21,802 bases of DNA from MGBC163016 sp964462135. GTDB taxonomy: Bacteria; Actinomycetota; Coriobacteriia; Coriobacteriales; Eggerthellaceae. A model generated the notes under the pieces. The model saw only the letters and a list, made by a program, of their open reading frames with translations. It searched no databases and was not told the origin of the DNA. Position 1 is the first letter of the stretch. Every line of letters starts with the position of its first letter. Location: positions 1-21,802 of the forward strand of contig CAYWWK010000032.1 of assembly GCA_964462135.1 (NCBI GenBank), in the 5' to 3' direction. Both the position numbers and the translations under genes were made by a program. This document shows positions 7,054 to 14,445 of this stretch, piece after piece.

Positions 7054-7366
7054 AGGTCACTCCCAACCGAATGACGTCCCCTGCCTTGAGCCAATCTCCC
7101 TCCTTCGAGAACCGCTCTGCCACCATGGATGCCCCCTTCCTCTTGATGCGTCGCTTGCCCTTCACGTTGCGATGGACCTCAAGAACCTGACCGCTTTTCG
7201 ATATGAATGCAATATCCAGCATATGACGCATGCCGAAGGTGTGGACATCATGGCAAGGCACCAAGAGACGTGTGATCTCATCGGGTTTGCGAAAGAGCAT
7301 CCCGCGCATGCGCTCAGGAGTCGAAGCGGATATCTCGAAATGCTGCACCTCGCCATTCAGGCTCAT
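7046..7366 (-). CDS. DUF192 family protein
   Basis: A 106-residue protein with the DUF192 signature order: RMRGMLFRKP, then CHDVHTFGMRHMLDIAFI, then SKSGQVLEVHRNV. In this family these form a compact beta-rich domain of unproven function that is often exported or envelope-associated. No signal peptide is present in this version. The ATG at 7366 is preferred because GGAGG lies six bases upstream. A TTG at 7480, also with a purine-rich site, would add 38 very basic residues (Arg/Lys-rich) and remains possible. It lies 258 bp after the last Tad gene on the same strand and is coupled to the small Cys-rich gene. The position suggests, but does not prove, a link with the pilus system. Confidence 0.82.
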   Translation of the reverse strand: MSLNGEVQHFEISASTPERMRGMLFRKPDEITRLLVPCHDVHTFGMRHMLDIAFISKSGQVLEVHRNVKGKRRIKRKGASMVAERFSKEGDWLKAGDVIRLGVTYE

Positions 7367-7624
7367 GACCCACCTCCTGTACCGCGCAGACTGCCTCTCC
7401 TTCGCCAATCGGGCAGAATAGGCGAGACTGCGCCCAACACGATTCCTTCGATTGCCACTCTTGCCCATCTTCTGGATCAACGCTCCTCTCCTTCATGGGA
7501 ATGCATCCTTGACAGACATGGCCGCCTGGATGCGCTGCCGGTTCGCTGGCCGCTCGGCCTCTCAGGGATCTCAGAAACCCATCCCCGTCGCATAGTCATG
7601 CCGACATGACCATCCCATCTCCAC
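7367..7624 (-). other. 258-bp gap between Tad operon and DUF192 gene
   Basis: No convincing gene is seen. The stretch holds an inverted repeat GTCATG-CCGA-CATGAC (7595-7610) about 15 bases after the last Tad gene, and a GC-rich GGCC-centred stem near 7546-7560. Neither is followed by a T-run. The part from 7367 to 7480 is open in the DUF192 frame and may be a longer N-terminus of that protein. Confidence 0.4.
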
Positions 7625-8083
7625 TCATTCACTGACCGTCACATGCTTTCTGGGCGAATACATATCTATGGCCAGAACTGTTGAATGCTGCATTCGCGGC
7701 AGGGAAACCCCGAAGATGCTTGGTTGAAGACCGCGATCGAACAGCGTGGGCTCAAACCATCCTGTGACCTTGAACCTTCCCACACCCGATTCCTCCCAGT
7801 ATTCGCAGGCGACATCCTCTCCTTCCCATTCCTCCTCAACCATCATTTCCACCCTCGCGGCCAACGTAGCGGGACTCTCGTCCAGTGACGGCGAGGAGGT
7901 CATGGCAACGACGGCATTGCGTGCGGTCCTGTCCAGACAAGCGCACTCGCCCAAAAAGCACATCGCATTCACGGCAATGAGCGCCACCACGATGATCACG
8001 GGAAAGAGAATGCAGAGCTCCACCGTCATCTGGCCTTGGTCACCTCTGGGCGGCCTGAACCTTGAGGGCATGATCACTGCCAC
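7625..8083 (-). CDS. TadE-like pseudopilin (distal copy)
   Basis: A 152-residue minor pilin-like protein. A short positively charged leader ends in Gly17, followed by QMTVE, so Glu sits at +5 of the predicted prepilin-peptidase cleavage site. Next comes the hydrophobic helix CILFPVIIVVALIAVNAMCF. The remaining part is a small extracytoplasmic domain with acidic segments. TadE proteins are thought to help initiate or stabilise Flp fibres. The GTG start at 8083 overlaps the upstream TadG-like gene by 10 bp and has a GGGGG tract upstream; an internal ATG at 8071 is an alternative. This is the last gene of the tightly packed Tad block. Confidence 0.82.
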   Translation of the reverse strand: MAVIMPSRFRPPRGDQGQMTVELCILFPVIIVVALIAVNAMCFLGECACLDRTARNAVVAMTSSPSLDESPATLAARVEMMVEEEWEGEDVACEYWEESGVGRFKVTGWFEPTLFDRGLQPSIFGVSLPRMQHSTVLAIDMYSPRKHVTVSE

Positions 8084-10197
8084 GCTCGATCCCCCATCGC
8101 CTCCGAGATGGCCCCCTCAAGGATTCCATAGGCCGCCTCCGCACCGGCGGCGGCCGATCCATCATCAGACTTGGCGGTCCAGTCCAATCCGCCACCCCCT
8201 CCAAAGGGAAGCTCGACGCGGGCGATTCGAAACCCATCGCCTGCGCTTTGATCGTTCAGTCCAAGCCCGATACCCCGCAGTGCCACGCTTGCAAAGCTTG
8301 TGGATGGCACAGAGCCTCTCTGGGCCGCTTCTTTCGCCTTCAGGAAATTGACGCATACCGCAGAGGTTCCCACTTGGGCAACGTAGCCCGAATCGAGAAT
8401 GACGGGCTTCAGGCATCGGGTATCCGCAGGCTCCAATCCGGCGGCTTCCACGACATCGGTCAATGCATTCGATGCCCACCTCCCCAAACCGCTCGCCGTG
8501 CTTTGCGAGAATGACCCCAGTCCCTGCTCCACCGCATCCACCAAGGCGTCCTGCCCATTCTCGTAGGAACGGAGCAGTGACATCCACATGCCTGATGCCG
8601 CAGAGGCCGCTGCACCCACTCCGCCTCCCGAACCCCACGTCTCAAGTGTTTCCGTAATCATCGCTCCGGCGCTTTCCTGACCATCTTCGATAGTGGTTGC
8701 AGCTGAGATGCCCACGCGCGCACCCATGGACAGTCCGGAATCCACGAAGGCGCTTTGGAACCCCTCATCAGCTTGATTGCACGACCGATTCACCACCAGC
8801 CCGACAACGCCCTCTCTGCCGGGTGGTTCAGCATGGATTCGAAATGCCTGCGCGTTGCCAAGGACGGAAATCAGAGCATCCAGCAATGGCTGCACCTGCG
8901 CCTTGACCTCCTGAGCCAAAGGATCGGCGATGCCACGCGCTTCTTGATAGTCCTCGCATGCCTGCCTCATCGCCTCGTAGTGGTTCTCGAATCCATTGGC
9001 AATGGAGGTTGAGGCGGAGGCGACGGCCCCCACACTGGATGGAACGAATTCGCACTCTGGGCATCTGTCAAAGGAGCCTCGATTGGATTCGAGCTCAGCC
9101 ACGCTTCCCTGTCTTGCTGCTGCTGCCGCTCGAGGGCACCCACCCCATGCATGCATCGTCTGCTTGCCATCAAGCATGGTGACGGGATAGATCGCTTCGG
9201 TATAAAGCGGCGTCGCTCGCATCTCATCAGTGTTGCGGAACAGATGGGGAAGGCGTGCGGAGAAACCCTGTTCGTCATCCTTCACGTACGCATCTTCCAA
9301 TTCATCGCAGGCGTATTGGTAGAACCGCTTCCGAATGACGGAGTCGGCCTGGGCCTCCACACTCGCTCCTTCGAGATGCCACTGGGCAAGGCGGCTGTGG
9401 TAGTACGCCCGTGCTCGCTCGAGAGCGACCGAGAATGACCATGCATCGACGCTGGAGAACATGGGATTCTGCCCATCAGGCAGACTCGCAAGGGATGCCG
9501 CTCGTTCCCTCATGCAATATGCCGGATCAGCACCGCAATCCTGCTGGAATCCCCTTTCCTTGGCTTCGTTGGCCTTCTTGGCAGCCTCTTCAGCCTCACG
9601 CGCCGTATCGCGAATGCCCTGTACCTGGCTGTCGATGGCATCCCCCGCATCGCCAAGACCATCATCTTGTCTCTGGCCCAGCTCGACACCGTCTTCAGGT
9701 ACGAGGATGGCGGTACCCACATGATCCGCTTCCATGGCACCGGCATCATTCGCCTGAGCAACCCTCAGGGCATTGAAGGAGGCGACGGCGGGAAGCGCCT
9801 CTTGGGCAGCATTCAGCCCCTGACACGCAAGGTCATAGAATGAATCGCGCTTCTCTGCTGTTTGATGGGCGAAGTCGATCAGCTTCACCGAAACTGATTC
9901 CGCTGGAGGCACGCAAGCCGCCACAAGGCCAAGGCCATAAAGCGACACCGTCAGCAACGTGAGAGACAGGCATACGGCATCACAGGTATCAGCGATCACC
10001 TGAAACCCCGCCACTTCGTTGTCTGCCGCAAGCGCACACGCATCAGCCACTTCCTGCACCTCGGCTGCAGCGGAATGCACGCGATAGAGCTGGGCACCAC
10101 TGAAGATGAGCGCAACGGAGACGAACAGTGCTACGGCCATCCCAACCGACGTGATGCCACGTTCATCACGGAACGGATCACCGACGAGCTTCCCCAT
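8074..10197 (-). CDS. Large TadG-like extracytoplasmic protein with N-terminal pseudopilin anchor
   Basis: A 707-residue protein. A 14-residue leader ends DERG, followed by ITSVG and a membrane helix (about 18-38). This is the layout of a class III prepilin leader, but with Gly instead of Glu at +5. The sequence VQEVADACALAADNEVAG just after the helix is typical of TadG/Flp-associated proteins of actinobacteria. A second hydrophobic stretch lies near 74-96. The long remainder is Ala/Gly/Ser-rich with scattered cysteines and a charged helical segment (DTAREAEEAAKKANEAKERG). No von Willebrand factor A domain or MIDAS motif was recognised, although TadG relatives often have one. It starts at an ATG with GGAGG upstream, one base after the end of the preceding tadE-like gene. 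It is probably surface-exposed and may act as a pilus-associated or tip protein. Confidence 0.72.
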   Translation of the reverse strand: MGKLVGDPFRDERGITSVGMAVALFVSVALIFSGAQLYRVHSAAAEVQEVADACALAADNEVAGFQVIADTCDAVCLSLTLLTVSLYGLGLVAACVPPAESVSVKLIDFAHQTAEKRDSFYDLACQGLNAAQEALPAVASFNALRVAQANDAGAMEADHVGTAILVPEDGVELGQRQDDGLGDAGDAIDSQVQGIRDTAREAEEAAKKANEAKERGFQQDCGADPAYCMRERAASLASLPDGQNPMFSSVDAWSFSVALERARAYYHSRLAQWHLEGASVEAQADSVIRKRFYQYACDELEDAYVKDDEQGFSARLPHLFRNTDEMRATPLYTEAIYPVTMLDGKQTMHAWGGCPRAAAAARQGSVAELESNRGSFDRCPECEFVPSSVGAVASASTSIANGFENHYEAMRQACEDYQEARGIADPLAQEVKAQVQPLLDALISVLGNAQAFRIHAEPPGREGVVGLVVNRSCNQADEGFQSAFVDSGLSMGARVGISAATTIEDGQESAGAMITETLETWGSGGGVGAAASAASGMWMSLLRSYENGQDALVDAVEQGLGSFSQSTASGLGRWASNALTDVVEAAGLEPADTRCLKPVILDSGYVAQVGTSAVCVNFLKAKEAAQRGSVPSTSFASVALRGIGLGLNDQSAGDGFRIARVELPFGGGGGLDWTAKSDDGSAAAGAEAAYGILEGAISEAMGDRAWQ

Positions 10198-10198
10198 C

Positions 10199-10705
10199 TC
10201 AATCCTCCTCCTTGGGAATCCATCCTGAGGGGCGTGGCCCGTCAGGACTGCTTTCTATCCATGCATCCTTTGTTCTCATCCTCGCCTCCACCTCTATCTG
10301 CAGATTCCCATGCGGCCCACCCAATCCCAAGACACGTACCGCCGTTCCAATCAGAGGAAGTGGCATCGCCTCCGTTGATATCCTCACGCCCACCTCCTGA
10401 CTATCCTCATTGCCATCGAAGGTGATGACCCAGGTGCATCCCTGATCATGGATGTGGAAGATATCGGTTTGAGGTACCGCAGAAAGACGCCTCCTTATGT
10501 AATTCTCCTCTGCCTCCCCCGGCTGCGCCGATGATGCGATCAAGCGGCACCCTTCCGCAGCCGCACCCTCCATGACGATACGGTCATAGAGGATGATTCC
10601 CGGCTGCAGCAACAGCAGGAACAGCACCATCAGCACGGGCAACGCGAAGGCAGCCTCAACGGTTGCCTGACCCTTTTCATCGCCTGCCGCGTGGAATGAC
10701 CTCAA
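10199..10705 (-). CDS. tadE: TadE-like minor pseudopilin
   Basis: A 168-residue minor pilin-like protein of the Tad system. The leader ends EKG, followed by QATVE (Glu at +5) and the helix AAFALPVLMVLFLLLLQPGI. The canonical TadE segment YDRIVMEGAAAEGCRLIA follows. The C-terminal domain is beta-rich and presumably extracytoplasmic. The TTG at 10705 is chosen because it overlaps the stop of the small upstream pseudopilin gene (TTGA) in a run of coupled genes. A GTG at 10711 or a TTG at 10750 would lengthen the leader and cannot be excluded, since none has a strong Shine-Dalgarno. The stop lies one base before the TadG-like gene. Confidence 0.85.
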   Translation of the reverse strand: MRSFHAAGDEKGQATVEAAFALPVLMVLFLLLLQPGIILYDRIVMEGAAAEGCRLIASSAQPGEAEENYIRRRLSAVPQTDIFHIHDQGCTWVITFDGNEDSQEVGVRISTEAMPLPLIGTAVRVLGLGGPHGNLQIEVEARMRTKDAWIESSPDGPRPSGWIPKEED

Positions 10706-10926
10706 AAGCACAATGCATCCATCAGGCCCGTTGCTGAGGACTGCAGACAATGGGAGGCGGAGGCCAGTGCATGCTGCACGAACAGACCATCGTCAAGCGC
10801 ACCCATCAAAGCACCGATGCCTGCAAGCACGCAGAGGAGCGCCGAGAAGACAATGGCGTACTCAACCGTCGATTGACCGGAATCGTTCGCTATAAGCTGT
10901 TTATCCCACTGGATATCGCGTCCCAA
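10702..10926 (-). CDS. Small Flp-like pseudopilin overlapping flp
   Basis: A predicted 74-residue protein. The leader ends DSG, followed by QSTVE (Glu at +5) and the helix YAIVFSALLCVLAGIGALMG, then a short C-terminal domain with two cysteines. This is the pattern of type IVb (Flp/TadE) prepilins. No ATG or GTG is available between the flp stop and the motif. The only in-frame standard start is TTG at 10926, inside the last 37 bases of flp, with only a weak purine-rich AAGAG before it. The pseudopilin signature is clear, but the exact start is uncertain; reinitiation after flp is the likely mechanism. The stop overlaps the tadE-like start. It may be a minor pilin or a diverged duplicate of flp. 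Confidence 0.7.
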   Translation of the reverse strand: MGRDIQWDKQLIANDSGQSTVEYAIVFSALLCVLAGIGALMGALDDGLFVQHALASASHCLQSSATGLMDALCF

Positions 10927-11171
10927 AGCTCTTGCAACTTGGGCCTGAAGACAGTGATCGCGATAATCGCAATCACCACAAGCACGCCGACCAAGATCGC
11001 ATATTCGGTGGTTCCTTGGCCTTGTTCGTCTGATAGCTTCGCATGGATCCTCGCACACGCCTTCTGGGATACGGTTCGCGTGAGATCGACGATGCCTCCG
11101 ACGCGCGCCCGAACCTTCTTGACTCCATCCCTGATCGAGCCGCACCCTGACACCTTCCACTCTTTCTCCAT
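10890..11171 (-). CDS. flp: Flp family type IVb major pilin
   Basis: The structural subunit of the Tad pilus. The 93-residue precursor has the signature DEQGQGTTEYAILVGVLVVI. Predicted cleavage falls after Gly51, leaving mature Gln1 with Glu5 and Tyr6, followed by a strongly hydrophobic helix and a short C-terminus (FRPKLQELWDAISSGINSL). The mature pilin would be only about 42 residues, normal for Flp. The leader of about 51 residues is much longer than the usual 10-26 and is rich in basic residues. The ATG at 11171 has GGAG six bases upstream. It lies about 60 bp after tadC and overlaps the following small pseudopilin by 37 bp. A promoter or processing site just before flp would be expected if it is made in excess, but none is obvious. 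Confidence 0.92.
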   Translation of the reverse strand: MEKEWKVSGCGSIRDGVKKVRARVGGIVDLTRTVSQKACARIHAKLSDEQGQGTTEYAILVGVLVVIAIIAITVFRPKLQELWDAISSGINSL

Positions 11172-11231
11172 TCCAGTCTCCTTTCCCTTTGGAAACGCAA
11201 TCCGTCTTGATCTCTGTCCGAAGCAGCCCCA

Positions 11232-12167
11232 TCAGACACCTCCGTTCATGAGCTCCAGCAACACTGGCCCCAACACCAAGATCAGCATCGCTGGCAATAT
11301 GAGCACTCCAGTGGGAACCATCATCTTCACCGGAGCCTTGGCAATGCGCTCTTCCCGCTGCGCCTTGCATGCGCTGCGCGCTTGAGCGCTTTCCGCCTCC
11401 AAGCCTTCCACCATGGAGGTGCCGAAGCGAAGCGAGCGTACCCAAGCTTCCGTCACGCGGGCGAACACCGAAGACGCGTAGGTGGCGGACAAGCCTTTCA
11501 AGGCATCGGCTCTGCTCTCAAGCCCTGACATCCATTTCTCCTGGGCAACACGCAGCTCATGGGAAAGCGGGGTGGCGAAATGCGTGCAGTAGAGCCCGAG
11601 CGCAGCATCGAAGGACAGGCCGCTATGCATCCCCAGCGCCATCACATCCAACATCTCAGGCAGATGGCTCTCCAAGTTCGCTTCACGTTCCCGTTCCTGT
11701 CTCTTCACGGTCCCAGCAGGCATCTTCCAACCCATCAGGACGCCCCCAACCCCCATGAGCATCGCCAGTTCTCCCGAAAGCAAAGCACCAAGACTGAATC
11801 CCGCGGCCCCTCCAAGCACGCTGAGTCGAAACCGGGTATCCACGAAGGCGGCATCGGAAACCTTTCCTGCAAGGCCTGCGCGAGGAGCATGCTTGGCGAA
11901 CCATTCCGACTGGAGGAATCCAGACGCGCGGAAAGCCCGTCTCCCCTCCTGTTCGATCTCATGCGTTCGACGCTCCATAATGGCAAGGACCATGCCCGTC
12001 TTCCGTCTCAAGGAAGAGCTCTCATCCCCAAAGCTGGAAAGCGTCTGATTTCGCGCTTGTACCCTGTGGACCTGGCTCCAAGCCGCACCGCAGCCAAGGA
12101 AGCCTGCCGCTGCAGCAAAACCCATCGCCAAGAGCGGATAGAGCGTCTTCACCAGCACGTCCATCAT
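11232..12167 (-). CDS. tadC: TadC-like inner-membrane platform protein (T2SSF domain)
   Basis: A 311-residue membrane protein of the GspF/TadC family. The first helix (TLYPLLAMGFAAAAGFLGCG) is followed by a cytoplasmic region, then two hydrophobic segments near the middle. The GspF domain contains LPEMLDVMALGMHSGLSFDA, and a C-terminal helix (VPTGVLILPAMLILVLGPVL) ends the protein. It would pair with TadB to form the membrane platform on which the TadA ATPase acts. The ATG at 12167 overlaps the tadB stop as ATGA, so the pair is coupled; a second ATG follows immediately at 12164. Upstream in-frame starts lie inside tadB and are not needed. Confidence 0.92.
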   Translation of the reverse strand: MMDVLVKTLYPLLAMGFAAAAGFLGCGAAWSQVHRVQARNQTLSSFGDESSSLRRKTGMVLAIMERRTHEIEQEGRRAFRASGFLQSEWFAKHAPRAGLAGKVSDAAFVDTRFRLSVLGGAAGFSLGALLSGELAMLMGVGGVLMGWKMPAGTVKRQEREREANLESHLPEMLDVMALGMHSGLSFDAALGLYCTHFATPLSHELRVAQEKWMSGLESRADALKGLSATYASSVFARVTEAWVRSLRFGTSMVEGLEAESAQARSACKAQREERIAKAPVKMMVPTGVLILPAMLILVLGPVLLELMNGGV

Positions 12168-13138
12168 TGATCCGCTCTGCATATCCGACGGACCGTCAGG
12201 ATGCCCGCAAGCTGCATCACCAACGCGCATCCCAGCAACACCATCCCAAGAAGGCTTTCGAAGAACGGTGCCAGAAACCCAGGGCTCACCAACGAGAAGA
12301 GCGCCACCAAGATGAATGGCATCACGGTTACGATGCTGGCCGAAAGCTTGGCTTGAGCCGTCTGCACCCGAAGCGACCGCGCCAGTTCCATCTCATCCTT
12401 GACCGAGTCACGAGCCGATTCCAGAACCGATGCGACGCTACCGCCGCTTTGATGCTGGATATCCAAGGCGATGGCGACGAAGGCGAGTTCGGGAACCCCG
12501 GGAACATTGTTGAAGACTGCCAAGGCTTCCGTGGTACCAACGCCCATCCGCATCTGCTTCGCCACATCTCCGAACAGCAGGCCCAACCGTCCGTTGAGAT
12601 CAGCTGAAGCCTGCTCCATCGTCTGCTGCAATGAATGCCCTGATCGAAAGCTGTCAGCGAGCAGCCGAAGGGCATCGGGCACCTCCTCGCGCATAGCATT
12701 GTCCACACTCTCGCTCTTACGGCGGATCGCACCCCAGCAAGCAATCACGCTCAGACAGCCCAAAGCCAAAGCGAACATCGCTGACCGACTGAGCAGCAAC
12801 GCCAGACCCATCACCGCTCCAGCAGCTGCAAGGACAAGCCCAACCACTGTTTCCTCACTTGGTCGCAGTGCTTCGGACCCCGCACCATCAAAGAGCATCC
12901 GCGTCTGCTCGGCATCTCTCCTTACCGCTTTGTTCTTGAGCATCAACCTGGCCAAGGGCCTGAAGGGGCGCGCGATCGTGCGCGCGCACGCCATGGCTGC
13001 CAAGTGCCGCTTGAGCCCAAGCCGCCGGATGCCACGAACCCTGCTCCTTCCCGATCTAAGCAATCCAGCACCCAAGCACCCGCCTCCCAAGGCGGCGAAG
13101 ACTACGCCGCAAGCGGCGAGAGCTCCGCTTCCTCCCAT
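12164..13138 (-). CDS. tadB: TadB-like inner-membrane platform protein (T2SSF domain)
   Basis: A 324-residue protein with an N-terminal hydrophobic segment, a basic cytoplasmic stretch, paired central helices (about 98-138) and a GspF domain. The GspF domain contains VPDALRLLADSFRSGHSLQQ and VPELAFVAIALDIQHQSGGS, which closely match TadB. The C-terminal helices follow (VMPFILVALFSLVSPGF onward). It partners TadC as the pilus assembly platform. The ATG at 13138 has a strong AAGGAGG seven bases upstream, and the gene begins 37 bp inside the end of tadA. It is coupled to tadC through an ATGA junction. Confidence 0.93.
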   Translation of the reverse strand: MGGSGALAACGVVFAALGGGCLGAGLLRSGRSRVRGIRRLGLKRHLAAMACARTIARPFRPLARLMLKNKAVRRDAEQTRMLFDGAGSEALRPSEETVVGLVLAAAGAVMGLALLLSRSAMFALALGCLSVIACWGAIRRKSESVDNAMREEVPDALRLLADSFRSGHSLQQTMEQASADLNGRLGLLFGDVAKQMRMGVGTTEALAVFNNVPGVPELAFVAIALDIQHQSGGSVASVLESARDSVKDEMELARSLRVQTAQAKLSASIVTVMPFILVALFSLVSPGFLAPFFESLLGMVLLGCALVMQLAGILTVRRICRADQ

Positions 13139-14445
13139 CGCGCCACCTCCTTTTCCAGTGATCCATTCCCAAGCGCCATCTCATGCAGGTATGCCAGCAA
13201 TTCCGGCTTGCGCACCCACCTGCCGCTCTCAGCGAAGCGCTGGCGGGCGAAGATGCTCTCAACAGCGCATCGCCTCTGCGCCCGATCGAATCGAACCTCT
13301 GCGATCTCCGCGATGAACCGATGCCCCTCCCTGTCGCGGATCACATGAACGATGACATCAAAGGCACTCCCTATCTGCGCTTCGATGGCATCCACAGGCA
13401 AATCGGACCCATAACGGACCATGGTCACCATGCGGTCAACCACGTCCTGCGTTGAATTCGCATGCAACGTCGTCAGGGAACCGTCATGACCCGTATTCAT
13501 GGCTTGGAGCATGTCCAACGCCTCAGCTGAACGCACCTCGCCCACAACGATTCTGTCAGGGCGCATGCGAAGCGCGTTGATGACCAGATCTCGGATGGTG
13601 ACCTCTCCGCACCCTTCCGCACTTTGGGGACGTGCCTCCATGCGGACGACATGGGCTTTGGGGGACAGCTTGAGCTCAGCCGAATCCTCGATGGTGATCA
13701 CGCGCTCCGCTGGGTCTATGAGGTGGGAGAGCGCATTCAAGAGCGTGGTCTTTCCGCTTCCCGTTCCACCGGAGACCACAATGTTTCGCCGAAAGGACAC
13801 GAGCCATGACAGGAAACAAGCCACACCTGTGCTCAAAGAACCCGCGTGAACCATCTCGCCCAACGTCAAGGATCTCTTCCCGAAGGCCCGAATGGTCAGA
13901 TGAGGGCCATCCGGGGTGATGGGCGGGATGACCGCATTGACCCGATGACCCTGCGGGAGCCGTGCGTTCACCATTGGGGACGACTCATCGATGCGACGCC
14001 CAAGCGGCCCCAGAATACGATCGATCAGAATGCGGACCTGCTCATCGCTTTCGAAGGCAACCGCGCTTCTCATGATGCGCCCATCACGTTCGAAGAACAC
14101 CTCATGCGCCCCGTTGACCATGACTTCAGTAACGCCCTCATCCTCAATGAGCGCCTCGATTGGTCCAAGCCCGAAGACGACATCCACCAGCTGCTCGGTC
14201 AGCCGTTGCTTCTCTTCAAGGTCAAGCCTGTCCCATTTGGCAGTGCTGAGCACCTGACGACAGACGGCTCGCAACTCGTTTCGAGCGCACTGGGGACTGT
14301 CAGCCAGCATCTGTGCGATGGCTTCCAAGGAGGCTATCTGCTTGATGTCGCTTCGCAATTCTCCAACCGAAAGACACCTGTCCTCCGATCGATGCGGATC
14401 GCATCTGACAGATTCCGCTGCCCGCACTCTCTCACTCAGCGTCAT
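13102..14445 (-). CDS. tadA: TadA/CpaF pilus assembly ATPase
   Basis: A 447-residue secretion ATPase that powers assembly (and possibly retraction) of the Flp pilus. The N-terminal domain includes LVDVVFGLGPIEALIEDEGV and the TadA-typical VTEVMVNG. The core has Walker A GGTGSGKT (226-233), an Asp box ITIEDSAELKL (250-260), Walker B PDRIVVGEVRSAE (about 296-308) and a His box GHDGSLTTLHAN (319-330). These are all the type II/IV secretion ATPase motifs, and they are intact. The ATG at 14445 follows GGAGG at seven bases and overlaps the tadZ stop as ATGA. It is the only motor ATPase in the locus. Confidence 0.97.
   Translation of the reverse strand: MTLSERVRAAESVRCDPHRSEDRCLSVGELRSDIKQIASLEAIAQMLADSPQCARNELRAVCRQVLSTAKWDRLDLEEKQRLTEQLVDVVFGLGPIEALIEDEGVTEVMVNGAHEVFFERDGRIMRSAVAFESDEQVRILIDRILGPLGRRIDESSPMVNARLPQGHRVNAVIPPITPDGPHLTIRAFGKRSLTLGEMVHAGSLSTGVACFLSWLVSFRRNIVVSGGTGSGKTTLLNALSHLIDPAERVITIEDSAELKLSPKAHVVRMEARPQSAEGCGEVTIRDLVINALRMRPDRIVVGEVRSAEALDMLQAMNTGHDGSLTTLHANSTQDVVDRMVTMVRYGSDLPVDAIEAQIGSAFDVIVHVIRDREGHRFIAEIAEVRFDRAQRRCAVESIFARQRFAESGRWVRKPELLAYLHEMALGNGSLEKEVARWEEAELSPLAA

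Noticed and set aside
7509..7514. Perfect TTGACA on the plus strand
   Set aside because: There is no -10 hexamer at 15-19 bp and no plus-strand gene downstream.
10890..10926. Programmed -1 frameshift joining flp to the small pseudopilin
   Set aside because: The frames are compatible, but no X-XXY-YYZ slippery heptamer or downstream pseudoknot is visible. A TTG reinitiation is simpler.
10927..11445. Long upstream extension of the small pseudopilin frame
   Set aside because: This part is an out-of-frame shadow of flp and the end of tadC, with Arg/Gly-rich low-complexity composition.
13102..14445. TadA considered as a type IV secretion or conjugation VirB11 ATPase
   Set aside because: The immediate neighbours are tadB, tadC, tadZ, cpaB and flp, and the N-terminal region fits TadA/CpaF.
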